Positions 17,684 through 26,695 of a stretch of DNA of 64,000 bases are shown piece by piece. A program made the position numbers and the translations under genes. The notes beneath the pieces are model-generated. The model saw only the letters and a program-made list of their open reading frames with translations, ran no database searches and was not told the DNA's origin. Within the stretch, counting starts at the first letter, position 1. Every line of letters starts with the position of its first letter. Source of the stretch: CAYPGJ01 sp964638515 (GTDB lineage: Bacteria > Planctomycetota > Phycisphaerae > Phycisphaerales > UBA1924); the NCBI GenBank assembly GCA_964638515.1, contig CAZWZL010000004.1:44885-108884 (forward strand), read 5' to 3'.

Positions 17684-19201
17684 TCACCGCATCGCCTCGG
17701 ACGAGCCGACGCTTTTCGGAGACGTCTCGTTCGCGCGCCGCCAGTAATGCACGCCCCAGATCAGCGAGACGACAATCCACCACATCCGCGCGCAATCGGG
17801 GTTTCGGATGTAAAAGCTCGCCAGCCCATCCACCATGATCGCTCCGAACCCGCACAGGCTCCCGATGTTGATCGCGTAGAGGAGGTCGCTCCGCGTGCGC
17901 AGATTGCGGATGCCGATGACGAACACGTGCACGTGCATGCCGAGGAACAATGTCAGCCCGATGGCGCCCTGCTCGACCCATGTGAGCGCGTAGACGTTGT
18001 GCACGACGGGCCAGTAATCCCCGTAGTCCCGCTGCAGCCCTGCCGTGCTCCCCTGGGGGGTGTAGGGCGCCTGCACGAACACGTAGTTGTTCAGCCCGAA
18101 TCCGAGCAGCGGCTTTTCCTGGATCATCAGCCACGCCGTTTCGAGCCACTCGACGCGCGCGCTGACGGCCCCCGGATCGCTGCGAAACACGCGCTTCGAG
18201 ATGGGCCCCGAGAACGCCAGCAGCATCAGCACTCCGCCCATGACTATGCCTGCTCGAAGCAGCGTGTAGCGTTCGCGCATCCGTCGATGAAACCACGTCA
18301 GCAGCACGACCGCGCTCGCGCCCGCCGCGAATGCGACCCAGCCCGCACGGGACAGCGTCGCCACCAGCGCCGCTTCGCCCAGCACGATCGTGAGGCCGAT
18401 GAGCGCCTTCACGGGCACCGACAATCGAACAAACAGCATGGCGATCGCGATGGGAAGCAGCAGGGCCAGGTACGCGGCGAGCAGATTGGCGTGCCCGATG
18501 AGTGCGCCGACCCGGTACACGGCTTCACCATGCTGCAGCGTTGCTCGGGACAGGAAATCGACCGTTTCCTCGCTTGCCTCGCCCAAGGCCTGCAGCCCGA
18601 GCCGGATATTCAGGGTGTACTGCAGGATTCCGATGACGGACTCGAGCAGCACTCCGGCCAGCAGCGCGAGCGCGGCGTGAAAAAACTGACGCTCGCGCAC
18701 GACCTCGTTTACAAGCACGAACATCAGAAGCAGCGACTTGAGAATGCGAAACACCTCGTGCGCCGCCGGGGTCCGCAGGGGGCCCAGGCCGATCGTTACC
18801 GCGCCCATCCCCGCCATGGCGAGCCACCAGAGCATCACGCCTGGAAACCGCATCCGCGGCCGCCGGTTCTGGAGCACATCGCGCACGAGGAAGTACACTA
18901 GCGCAAGCACAAAGAAGTCCACAAGCTCGATTCGAAACGCCGCCTCGCCCCCCATGTGCGGCACGATCATGAATCGCTTGCTCAAGTCGAGCGGAGCCGT
19001 CAGCAGCAAGCCCCATAGGCATGACAGCCTCGGATTCCCCGAGAGCAGCACGCCCACCACACCCAGCACGCCCGCCAGCACCGTGAACCCGATGAGGCGA
19101 GAGGAATGCAGCGTGGCCAGAAGCGCCCCGAAGCCGATTACGGCGCACGCCGCCGCGAGCGCGTACGTCGGCATCGCCGCCCTGATCGACTCCGATCTCA
19201 T
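17684..19201 (-). CDS. O-antigen ligase/polymerase family membrane protein
   Basis: 505 residues with about 12 membrane segments and one large periplasmic loop near 350-400 (ETAWLMIQEKPLLGFGLNNY, then a His in DYWPVVHNVYAL). The xGxGxxx loop followed by HN is the WaaL/Wzy family pattern. It would polymerise repeat units or ligate glycan to an acceptor in the periplasm. ATG at 19201. It is placed between the flippase and the export/chain-length genes on the same strand, which favours the polymerase (Wzy) role, although ligase cannot be excluded. Confidence 0.87.
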   Translation of the reverse strand: MRSESIRAAMPTYALAAACAVIGFGALLATLHSSRLIGFTVLAGVLGVVGVLLSGNPRLSCLWGLLLTAPLDLSKRFMIVPHMGGEAAFRIELVDFFVLALVYFLVRDVLQNRRPRMRFPGVMLWWLAMAGMGAVTIGLGPLRTPAAHEVFRILKSLLLMFVLVNEVVRERQFFHAALALLAGVLLESVIGILQYTLNIRLGLQALGEASEETVDFLSRATLQHGEAVYRVGALIGHANLLAAYLALLLPIAIAMLFVRLSVPVKALIGLTIVLGEAALVATLSRAGWVAFAAGASAVVLLTWFHRRMRERYTLLRAGIVMGGVLMLLAFSGPISKRVFRSDPGAVSARVEWLETAWLMIQEKPLLGFGLNNYVFVQAPYTPQGSTAGLQRDYGDYWPVVHNVYALTWVEQGAIGLTLFLGMHVHVFVIGIRNLRTRSDLLYAINIGSLCGFGAIMVDGLASFYIRNPDCARMWWIVVSLIWGVHYWRRANETSPKSVGSSEAMR

Positions 19202-19235
19202 GGCGCCGATCGCTCAACGGCTTCGTCCGTTCGGC

Positions 19236-19943
19236 TCATAGCAACCCGAGCAATCGGCGGGGTTTCGTCAGCACAAGCCCCACTCGCGTCTCACTGCAGT
19301 TCTCCAGTGCCCGTCGACAGGAGTCCACGTCTTCGAGCAACGTCCGACCTTCGATCGCGAGCAGCAGGACGCGATCCGCGCAGGCCGGGAACACCAGAGC
19401 GCGCCCGTCGTCCCCGGGAGAATCGGTGGCCAGGAGCACATAGTCGAACGAATTTCGGGCCTCATCGATGATCTGGCGGATCTCGCCGCTCGCGAGCGGA
19501 ATCGGTCGAACGGCATCGGCCCGCCCGCGTGGCATGACCATCCATGGAGCGCCTTCCACTTCGCAGTACCGGCTCGCACACGGCTCACGGCGCAGCAGGT
19601 CGGCGAGCCCCGGGCGATCCTGCATGCCCAGGGATACAGATGTCGACGCGCTCTGAAACGCGCCGTCGATAACGAGCACTCGCTTTCCCAGTTCGCCCCC
19701 GAGCACCAGCGCCAGCTCCGTCGAGGCCGCGCAAGCATCCTCCCCTGAACCAACGGGCGCCATCATGAGCACGCGGCCCCGATCGCTCGCTCCGAGATCG
19801 AACTCCAGCTGCATCGCCAGACGACGGAACGACGGCAGCATGCCGTCTGCGCTCGCACGACCCGACAGAATCCGCGCGAGCCACCCCGACGCACGACCCT
19901 CGCCGGATCTTTCCGAGCCGAACCGGCCTGGCTTGAAGCTCAT
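19236..19943 (-). CDS. BY-kinase/MinD-like ATPase fold protein, Walker A degenerate
   Basis: 235 residues with the fold of the cytoplasmic domain of bacterial tyrosine kinases (CpsD/CapB/Wzc C-domain) that regulate glycan chain length. The P-loop position (MMAPVGSGEDACAAST, residues 60-75) lacks the GK[ST] of an active Walker A. The Walker A' strand (RVLVIDGAFQ, 88-97) and YVLLATDSPGDDG are kept. No tyrosine-rich tail is present. ATG at 19943 overlaps the Wzz-like gene stop by 4 nt (ATGA). Probably a non-catalytic partner of the Wzz-like protein, or an ATP-binding variant; activity is doubtful. Confidence 0.8.
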   Translation of the reverse strand: MSFKPGRFGSERSGEGRASGWLARILSGRASADGMLPSFRRLAMQLEFDLGASDRGRVLMMAPVGSGEDACAASTELALVLGGELGKRVLVIDGAFQSASTSVSLGMQDRPGLADLLRREPCASRYCEVEGAPWMVMPRGRADAVRPIPLASGEIRQIIDEARNSFDYVLLATDSPGDDGRALVFPACADRVLLLAIEGRTLLEDVDSCRRALENCSETRVGLVLTKPRRLLGLL

Positions 19944-21592
19944 GGCTGCGGCTCCCGCTCGCCCCTTGCCGATCCTGCCCCTTCCGCCGGCGGCTTCCCT
20001 CGACCGCGGCGCGCTTCGCGGTTTGGAGCCCGAATGGTCGCGTAGAGGCCCGGGCTTGCGCCTGCCTGCGTCAGCCGATCGACCGTGATCCGCCCTCGAA
20101 CCGTCTCGAGCAACACGGCCAGCGAGACCCCGATCCCGAGCCCCACCAGCCCCGCGATCATGAGCAGCATTTTCTTCTTGGGCCAGATGGGCTTGGATGG
20201 CGGCGAAGCGTATGAAACGACCTGGATGGAGGGGGGCGTCGTGTGCACGCTGGCGATGAACACCTCTGCCATCATCAGCTTTTCCTGAAGAACCATCTGC
20301 TTCTTCTCGAGCACGCTCTGCAGCCGTCCCAAGTCGTGCGCCATCCTCATCTTTTCGGGAATGCTGCTGATCCGTTCGCGCAGACGCTCCGCCGCCGATT
20401 CCTTCACCTCGAGCTTCCCTCGAAGCCCCGCCACCGCGCTCTCCAACGCCTGAACCTGCTGGCGTGTCGACTCGAACGTCTCGCTCTTCACGGTGGTTTC
20501 TGACAACTGCGTCTGCTCGGATTCGCGCCCGATGAGCTCGTCGACGCCTCGGATCAAGCGCTCCACCTCCTGAACCTCCACCGAGTCGGGCTGGTACCGA
20601 TTCAAGACGTCGTTGAGGCTGGTCTGCAGGGCGAAACGATGGGCCCGCATGCTCTTGAGCAACTCGTTCTGCGCCATCACGCGGCTCGCGACGACGGTTT
20701 CGGGCTCCGAGGCAAGATGCACCCGTAGCGACGCCAGCGTTCGATCCATGCTCGCGATCGACGCCCGCTCTTCGACCAGCGACGCTTCGAGCTCGATCCA
20801 GCGCGAGATCTCCACTTTGTCCTTCTCAAACTCCAGCAGAAGGCTGTTCTCGTCGTAGTACTCCTCGCGCCGATCCTCGACGTTCTTCAGGTCGATGGTC
20901 GCTTTTTCGACTTCCACGCGCAGGGCGTCGGCTGCGCTCTTGGCCTCTTCGAGCTGTCTCCGCCGGCCCTCCTCGACGTAGACGTCGATCATCTTGTTCG
21001 CGATCTCCGCCACACGCGGCGTCGGCCCGCGAACCACGAGGTTTCCGACGTTTGCGTCCGCCGCAGCCTGCACGTTCACGCCGGTTTGAAAGTCGTCGAG
21101 CGTTCTGGCGAACTCGATTTCCTCGGGCGTCGGGGTGTAGGGGGACTTGGCGGGCGGAAACACCCGCTCCTTGAGGCGCCGGTACCGCTTGCCCACCCAG
21201 GACTCCGTCCAGAGATACCCCGCGTACCGCAAGAACGGGTGATGCACATCGTCATAGGTCAGCGAGAGCTCTCGGATCACCCGCTCACACACGGGCTTGG
21301 ACGTCATCAGCTTCGCTTCCGTGGGGATGTCGATGTTCCGAAAAACCGCCCAAGAGCCGTAGAACTCGTCGCGCGCCGAATCCTGTTTCTGCTCCGCCAC
21401 CACGGTGGCGTACGACTGGTACACCGGCGGCCATACGAACATGTAGAAGACCATGAGGCCAACCGTGGTCATCGCCGAGAAGATGATGATCAGCTTGTGC
21501 CCAAGACATGCGTCCTGCACGCGGCGAATCGCCGCTCGGACGTCAAAGTCGTCCGCTCCTGGGTGCTTCGGGATGGCCTCGTGCTCGTGCAT
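19940..21592 (-). CDS. Chain-length determinant/co-polymerase (Wzz/GNVR) protein
   Basis: 550 residues in the co-polymerase layout: membrane segment near 35-53 (IIIFSAMTTVGLMVFYMFVW), a Wzz-type periplasmic domain with YVEEGRRRQLEEAK, a long coiled coil (about 200-440) and a second membrane segment near 475-495 (MLLMIAGLVGLGIGVSLAVL). The cytoplasmic tail is Arg/Gly-rich. It sets polymer length and links polymerase to export. ATG at 21592, 15 nt after the stop of the Wza-like gene; coupled to the BY-kinase-like gene by ATGA. The Wza-Wzz-kinase order is canonical for a Wzx/Wzy export module. Confidence 0.9.
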   Translation of the reverse strand: MHEHEAIPKHPGADDFDVRAAIRRVQDACLGHKLIIIFSAMTTVGLMVFYMFVWPPVYQSYATVVAEQKQDSARDEFYGSWAVFRNIDIPTEAKLMTSKPVCERVIRELSLTYDDVHHPFLRYAGYLWTESWVGKRYRRLKERVFPPAKSPYTPTPEEIEFARTLDDFQTGVNVQAAADANVGNLVVRGPTPRVAEIANKMIDVYVEEGRRRQLEEAKSAADALRVEVEKATIDLKNVEDRREEYYDENSLLLEFEKDKVEISRWIELEASLVEERASIASMDRTLASLRVHLASEPETVVASRVMAQNELLKSMRAHRFALQTSLNDVLNRYQPDSVEVQEVERLIRGVDELIGRESEQTQLSETTVKSETFESTRQQVQALESAVAGLRGKLEVKESAAERLRERISSIPEKMRMAHDLGRLQSVLEKKQMVLQEKLMMAEVFIASVHTTPPSIQVVSYASPPSKPIWPKKKMLLMIAGLVGLGIGVSLAVLLETVRGRITVDRLTQAGASPGLYATIRAPNREARRGRGKPPAEGAGSARGEREPQP

Positions 21593-21607
21593 GGATGCGC
21601 CGGTGTC

Positions 21608-22420
21608 TCAGTTCTCTTCTTCGAGGACTGCGATGAGCTTGAACTGGAAATACGGGGTCAGCACCGCGTTGAGCCCCTCCAGCGGCGTGTTGACGTAATC
21701 GCGCACCGCGCGCACAAACTGGGATCGATCGCTCTCGGGAACAAAGATCACGTCCTCCGCTTCGAGAAGCGTCGAGTTCAGAAGCATGTAGGGGATGGGC
21801 TGCGTTTGGAGCTCGGATGACAGTGTGATCGCCTGCAGGCGACCTTCCTGGTTCAGCCTGATGATGGCGACGTCACGAGGTTCGGCCGAGTCCTTCAGCC
21901 CCCCGCACGCCGCGATCGCCTGCGCCGGCGTTCGGGCGTTGCGCAACGGCACCGGCTGTGGCACGCCGACGTGCCCCAGCACGTACACCATGGGCTGGCG
22001 AACGTCGAGCCCGATCACGGTGACCTCCGGCCTGTTCAGCCGGTCGGCCAGCCGCTCCGTCAAATGCGCCGCGAGTTCTGACACGGTCTTCCCTGCGGCT
22101 GGAACGTCGCGAACGATCGGAAGCGTGATGAATCCATCCGGCCTGATGGTGCAGGCGCGCGACACCACCTCGTTGCCCCGGACCAGCACGTCGATCCGGT
22201 CGCCCGCGGCCAGCACGTATTCACGACTGAATCGCTGCGCCGATTCCAGCGTTTCGGGTGAGACCTCCACCTCGCCCCCGGCTTTGGTGGAAGAGCAACC
22301 CGATGACATCACCCCTCCGGCGCAGCCAACGACCAAAGCGCCCGCAGCGGTCGCGCGCCCCAGCCGTCGGCGGCCATTCCGCAAGGCGATACGGATCGCG
22401 TCGGCGAAGCGGGTCATCAT
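21608..22420 (-). CDS. Polysaccharide export lipoprotein (Wza/GumB type)
   Basis: 270 residues. A signal peptide carries a lipobox-like end (GVMSSGC, Cys42). The polysaccharide export domain follows (EYVLAAGDRIDVLVRGNEVV, then IRPDGFITLPIV), and a SLBB-type domain after it (VYVLGHVGVPQPVPLRNART, FVPESDRSQF). It would form the outer-membrane/periplasmic channel for the glycan. ATG at 22420, or the next codon, which is also ATG; overlaps the rfbG-like stop by 4 nt. It is shorter than E. coli Wza (379), close to GumB-type proteins. Confidence 0.9.
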   Translation of the reverse strand: MMTRFADAIRIALRNGRRRLGRATAAGALVVGCAGGVMSSGCSSTKAGGEVEVSPETLESAQRFSREYVLAAGDRIDVLVRGNEVVSRACTIRPDGFITLPIVRDVPAAGKTVSELAAHLTERLADRLNRPEVTVIGLDVRQPMVYVLGHVGVPQPVPLRNARTPAQAIAACGGLKDSAEPRDVAIIRLNQEGRLQAITLSSELQTQPIPYMLLNSTLLEAEDVIFVPESDRSQFVRAVRDYVNTPLEGLNAVLTPYFQFKLIAVLEEEN

Positions 22421-23436
22421 GTGGACTGCGAAGCTCGCCCTTGCGGCGGGTCGTTCGAGGCCTCCTGCCTCAGGAACTCACCATACCAGTGAATCGTCTC
22501 CGCAATTCGATCGGCCACCGGCGCCCCGGGGCTCCAGCCGAGCAGCTGCTTCGCCCGCTCCGAACTCAGGTATTGGTGATGGATCTCGCCCTTCGCCTCG
22601 TTCAGGACGTGGGGTTCCAGATCCGTCCGCCCGGCGGCTCGGAGAATCGTCCGCGTCAGGTCGATCACTGAGAGGGGCTCTCCGGTGCCAAAGTTGAATG
22701 CCAGCCCGTGCAGCTTCGGATCCTCCATTCCCTCCGCTAATAGGATGTACGCCTCCGCTATGTCCTTGACGTGGACATAATCCCGGATGGGCGATCCGTC
22801 GCTTCGGATGATGGGGCGCTCCCCGCGGAGCGTTGAGCGGATGGTGCCGGGCACGATGCGGCTGAAGTTCAGATCGCCCGGCCCGAACAGGTTTCCGCAT
22901 CGGGTCACACAAACCGGCGTGCGGTACGTGTTGTGGTAGGTGAGCGCGATGAGGTCTGCGCAGCTCTTCGAGACGTCGTACGGATGGCTGCCCTGAAGCG
23001 GCGCCTCCTCGCTGTACGGAAGTTGCTTGTGCACGCCGTAGGCCTTGTCGCTCGAAGCCACCACGACGCGAGACACGGTGGGACACCGGCGACACGCCTC
23101 GAGCAGCGTCCATGTTCCCTTGATGTTGGCCTCGAACGTCGCCAGCGGATTTCGATTCGCGACGCCGACGATGGCCTGCGCCGCGAGGTGAAACACCGTG
23201 TCGACCTCGTATTCGTTGATCGCCCGCTCGAGCACACCGAGATCCTCGACACACCCGTGCACGGCGTTCATCCGCCGGTCCAGCCCCGACAGAAACAGCG
23301 GAGCCTTGGGCACCACATCGCGGATCAGGCCGACCACCTCGGCGCCCCGATCCACGAGGGCTCGGGTCAGCGACCACCCCAGAAACCCGGTGCACCCCGT
23401 CACCAGCACCGATCTGGACTGCCAACGGAACATCAT
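22417..23436 (-). CDS. rfbG: CDP-glucose 4,6-dehydratase
   Basis: Converts CDP-glucose to CDP-4-keto-6-deoxyglucose. 339 residues of the extended SDR family: LVTGCTGFLGWSL at the N-terminus for NAD, AAQAIVGVANRNPLATFEAN, VVASSDKAYG, catalytic YxxxK in HPYDVSKSCADLIALTYHN, and NLFGPGDLNFSRIVPGTIRS, a set typical of CDP-glucose dehydratases rather than RmlB. The start ATG at 23436 overlaps the rfbF stop (ATGA); an earlier ATG at 23460 gives 8 more residues. Directly downstream of rfbF, so both steps of the CDP-sugar route are encoded together. Confidence 0.87.
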   Translation of the reverse strand: MMFRWQSRSVLVTGCTGFLGWSLTRALVDRGAEVVGLIRDVVPKAPLFLSGLDRRMNAVHGCVEDLGVLERAINEYEVDTVFHLAAQAIVGVANRNPLATFEANIKGTWTLLEACRRCPTVSRVVVASSDKAYGVHKQLPYSEEAPLQGSHPYDVSKSCADLIALTYHNTYRTPVCVTRCGNLFGPGDLNFSRIVPGTIRSTLRGERPIIRSDGSPIRDYVHVKDIAEAYILLAEGMEDPKLHGLAFNFGTGEPLSVIDLTRTILRAAGRTDLEPHVLNEAKGEIHHQYLSSERAKQLLGWSPGAPVADRIAETIHWYGEFLRQEASNDPPQGRASQST

Positions 23437-24140
23437 CCCCTCACCCCTGCTCTTCGCCATGGGGCATGCCCATTCTGAAGCAGCGACTCAAACTCACGTT
23501 GGTCCTTGTAGCTGTCCATGGACTTGAAGAACCCCCTGTGCTTGTACGTGTAGACCAAGCCCTTCGACGCCAAGGCAGGGAACACGTCGCGCTCGAGATT
23601 CTGTCCGGTCCAATGATCGAACACTTCGCGATTGAAGACGAAGAACCCGGCGTTGATCCAGTGCTCCTCCATCACGGGTTTCTCAAGGAACCGCGTCACG
23701 CGTCCGGATTCATCCGAGTCGATCGTCCCGTATTGCGAGATCAGCGGGACGCCGGTGATCGTCGCCAACCCGGGATGCGCACGGTGAAACCGAAGCGTTT
23801 CGCCGATATCCACGTCGCACAATCCGTCCGCGTACGTGGCGAGAAACTCGTCTCCAAGAAGGTCGCGGCATGCATGGATTCGCCCCCCGGTGTCGGTGTC
23901 CTCCCCGGTATCAACAACTTCCACGTTTGCGCCGAGTGACTTGCCGCTGAAGTAGTCATCGATCACTTCGCGACGGTGTCCCACGGCCAGCACGAAATCC
24001 GTCACGCCTTGCTCGATGTAGATTCGCATGACCTGCACGAGAATCGGCGCTCCCCCGACCGGCATCATGGGCTTGGGGAGGTACTCGGTGAAGGGAAACG
24101 CCCGAATGCCCTTGCCACCACACAGAATCACGACTTTCAT
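23433..24140 (-). CDS. rfbF: Glucose-1-phosphate cytidylyltransferase
   Basis: Makes CDP-glucose from CTP and glucose-1-phosphate, the first step to CDP-6-deoxy and 3,6-dideoxyhexoses. 235 residues: MKVVILCGGKGIRAFPFTEY at the start (nucleotide-binding loop GGKGIR, with the family's usual Thr replaced by Ile), LPKPMMPVGGAPIL, the cytidylyltransferase signature TGEDTDTGGRI, ATYADGLCDVDI, and HWINAGFFVFNREVF. ATG at 24140 begins the fold. Coupled to rfbG by an ATGA overlap. The sequence is somewhat shorter than the E1 enzymes of Salmonella and Yersinia (257). Confidence 0.88.
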   Translation of the reverse strand: MKVVILCGGKGIRAFPFTEYLPKPMMPVGGAPILVQVMRIYIEQGVTDFVLAVGHRREVIDDYFSGKSLGANVEVVDTGEDTDTGGRIHACRDLLGDEFLATYADGLCDVDIGETLRFHRAHPGLATITGVPLISQYGTIDSDESGRVTRFLEKPVMEEHWINAGFFVFNREVFDHWTGQNLERDVFPALASKGLVYTYKHRGFFKSMDSYKDQREFESLLQNGHAPWRRAGVRG

Positions 24141-24277
24141 CGAACCTAGCTCCTCGCGAGCGGGCCATTCTGGAACAGCATCTGGTCCCGAGTATACCGG
24201 GCGCGGAGCGATCTCCAAGCCCTAAGTCATCCCCCACTCAACATCCGTCCGTCCGGCGCAACGGCCGAGAACTTCGT

Positions 24278-25342
24278 TCATGTGCTCGAGTGATCCTGCG
24301 CGAGCGACGCGGACATCTGCGGTCCGTCGAGCCCCTGCGGCGGCGCGCGCAACACCCGTTGCACGATCCCGGGCGCCAGACACACCGCCGGCGCCAGCGC
24401 CAACCCGCGAAGCGAACGCGGGTTCAAGCCCGCAGCTCGCAACGCCGCCCTGCGCGCATCGCGATGGCTCCCCTCACGCAGCCGGATCACGGCGCTGGCT
24501 CGCAGGAATCTCGACAGGTAGATCCGACGTCGGCGCTCGACCCGACCGGCAAACCGGCGTCGCTCCAGAAGGAGCACGAGTGGATCGATGACCCGAGGGT
24601 TGTCCACGAGTCGGATGTAATTGGTCATGCTGCCCGAATGGACTCGAAACCCAAGCAACTCTTCCGCGCAGTTCCACGCTCTTGCTCCTCGCTCGCCCAA
24701 ACGAAGCAGCACATTGAACTCGAACGGATAGTTGCCGCTGAGATCGGCGTCGACGAACCCAGATTCGATGAGCGACCGCGTGCGAAACACCGTGCCGGAA
24801 AGCGGGATGAATCCGCCCTGGCTCCGGCGCCATCGTCGGGCCCCGGGCCCACTCGCCAGCCCGAACAGCGTCTCAAGCACGTCGATGACACCTTCTCCGC
24901 ACGCATCGCGCCCTCGCGCCCGAAGGTACGCCTGCGTCTCGCTCTCCGATCGCACACGGTCCGCGCTCATCAGATAAGGCTTCGCCACGAAGCACGCGAG
25001 CGAGGGATTCGTGTCGAGCCGATCGATCGCTGTTGCGAGGTAGGACGGCTCTAGCACGTCGTCATCGTGAAGTGTGACGAAGTACTCCTCCGACGCAGCA
25101 TCAAGGAAATACCGACCCTGCCCGTACTCCCCCACATTGCGAGACTGTCGATGGAACGAGACTCGAGCATCTCCCAGTTGTTCCACAAATCTGGCCACAT
25201 GCTCGGCAACGCCCCCGCTCGAATCATTGTCGCTCACAATCACTCGAAAGTCGCCGAACGACTGAGCGAGAACGCTGCGAACGGCGTCACGGACAAACTC
25301 GGGGCGATTCAGTGTCGGAATACCAACGAACACTCGAGCCAT
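24278..25342 (-). CDS. Family 2 glycosyltransferase
   Basis: 354 residues. VFVGIPTLNRPEFVRDAVRS and VIVSDNDSSGG at the N-terminus, then VTLHDDDVLEPSYL with the DDD metal motif. The C-terminal third is Arg-rich (ERRRRIYLSRFLRASAVIRL) and may touch the membrane. ATG at 25342. It is separated from rfbF by 137 nt without a gene. Donor sugar unknown. Confidence 0.87.
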   Translation of the reverse strand: MARVFVGIPTLNRPEFVRDAVRSVLAQSFGDFRVIVSDNDSSGGVAEHVARFVEQLGDARVSFHRQSRNVGEYGQGRYFLDAASEEYFVTLHDDDVLEPSYLATAIDRLDTNPSLACFVAKPYLMSADRVRSESETQAYLRARGRDACGEGVIDVLETLFGLASGPGARRWRRSQGGFIPLSGTVFRTRSLIESGFVDADLSGNYPFEFNVLLRLGERGARAWNCAEELLGFRVHSGSMTNYIRLVDNPRVIDPLVLLLERRRFAGRVERRRRIYLSRFLRASAVIRLREGSHRDARRAALRAAGLNPRSLRGLALAPAVCLAPGIVQRVLRAPPQGLDGPQMSASLAQDHSST

Positions 25343-25506
25343 GCATCACCTGATCCGCGCACCGCGCCGTCGATCGACACACGCCCTTTGCCGGCTCCGA
25401 CGTCTCAGCCGGCGAGACAGCGCCCGCGTCATGGTACCTTCCCTTCGATCCACGCCGGGCGTGGGTCCCGCCGTCCCACGAATTGCCGGACTGAGTTTCG
25501 CCGACG

Positions 25507-26688
25507 ATGAGAATCCTCCACGTCTACAACCGGCATCGAGGAGGCGGTGGCGCCGACGACGCCACCGATACAACGATCCGTCTCCAGCGCGCCGGAGGCC
25601 TCGACGTCGAAGTGTTCGAGCGCGACTCGGGGTCGCTCTCGCCCGGCACAATCGGCCGCGTGACCGCGTTCGCCGACGGCCTCTACGCTCGAGCGGCGCT
25701 CGCGGACTTTGCCCGGGTCATTCAGCGGCGTCCCCCTGACGTCGTTCACGCACACGAGCTGTACCCGCTCATCTCCCCCTGGATTCTTCGCCTGTGCGCT
25801 CGCGCAGGCATTCCGGTGGTCCTTACCTGTTATGACTACCGGCTCACGTGCCCCATTGCCACGCACTACTGCCACGGCTCGATCTGTCACCGGTGCGTCG
25901 GGGGTAAGCAGCACTGGGTGGCGCTTCGAAACTGCCGCTCGAGTGTTTTCGAGAGCGTTGCCTTCGGCTTGCGCAGTTCGCTCGCGCACCGGCTCGGCCT
26001 CTTCCGAAAGCACGTGACGACGTTTGTCGTGCTCTCGGACTTCGCCGCGCGGTGGCTTCATGAGCAGGCCAAACTGCCTGTCGACCGGATCACGATCATC
26101 CCGTGCGCCATCCCCATGCCCGAATCCGCTGTGGATGATCCCGCCTCCGGAGCGTTTGTTGGCTACGCCGGCCGCCTCGCTCCGGAAAAGGGCGTCCAGG
26201 TGCTCCTCGATGCCGCCCGCGTCGCGGGGCTTCCCGTCCGAATCGCAGCGAACGCCGCGACGACAGACCCAGCCGACGCGCCCCCGGGCGCCGAACTCCT
26301 GCTGACCCGTTCCAAGCAGGAACTCGCCGAGTTCTATCGCGCCGCGCGAGTTCTCGTGGTCCCCAGCATCTGGTACGAGACGTTCGGGCTCGTCGTCGCC
26401 GAAGCCATGAGCCACGGCATACCGGTCGTCGTATCGCGCATCGGGGCGCTTCAGGAGTGGGCCGCCGACGGTCAGGCCGGCATGCTCTTTGAGCCGGGAG
26501 ACGTCGGCGATCTCGCGGAGAAACTCAAGCGAATCTGGGACGATCCGGCGCTCTGCCGCAGGCTCGGCGCCGCCGCGGCGCTTCGAGCCCACGAGCGGTG
26601 CTCAGAGGCCGCGCATCTGCGGCGTCACGTTGAGCTCTACAACCGCTTGACGCGCCGCGATGGAACACCCCAATCACTCCATTCCTGA
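25507..26688 (+). CDS. Family 4 glycosyltransferase with Cys-rich acceptor-side loop
   Basis: 393 residues, GT-B fold. The N-lobe has ILHVYNRHRGGGGADDATDT and DVVHAHELYPLISPWIL, then a cysteine cluster (LTCYDYRLTCPIATHYCHGS, ICHRCVGGKQHW) seen in a GT4 subgroup. The C-lobe has VGYAGRLAPEKGVQVLLDA and the donor-binding WYETFGLVVAEAMSHGIPVV. ATG at 25507. It ends 8 bases before the stop of the convergent beta-propeller gene. The cysteines may hold a metal or a disulfide; unknown. Confidence 0.9.
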   Translation: MRILHVYNRHRGGGGADDATDTTIRLQRAGGLDVEVFERDSGSLSPGTIGRVTAFADGLYARAALADFARVIQRRPPDVVHAHELYPLISPWILRLCARAGIPVVLTCYDYRLTCPIATHYCHGSICHRCVGGKQHWVALRNCRSSVFESVAFGLRSSLAHRLGLFRKHVTTFVVLSDFAARWLHEQAKLPVDRITIIPCAIPMPESAVDDPASGAFVGYAGRLAPEKGVQVLLDAARVAGLPVRIAANAATTDPADAPPGAELLLTRSKQELAEFYRAARVLVVPSIWYETFGLVVAEAMSHGIPVVVSRIGALQEWAADGQAGMLFEPGDVGDLAEKLKRIWDDPALCRRLGAAAALRAHERCSEAAHLRRHVELYNRLTRRDGTPQSLHS

Positions 26689-26695
26689 TTCGGCG

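Noticed and set aside
16433..18901. An 822-codon open frame on the plus strand, opposite the flippase and ligase genes
   Set aside because: Composition is Arg/His/Gln/Asp-rich without domains, and it is antisense to two clear membrane-protein genes; typical of antisense frames in high-GC DNA.
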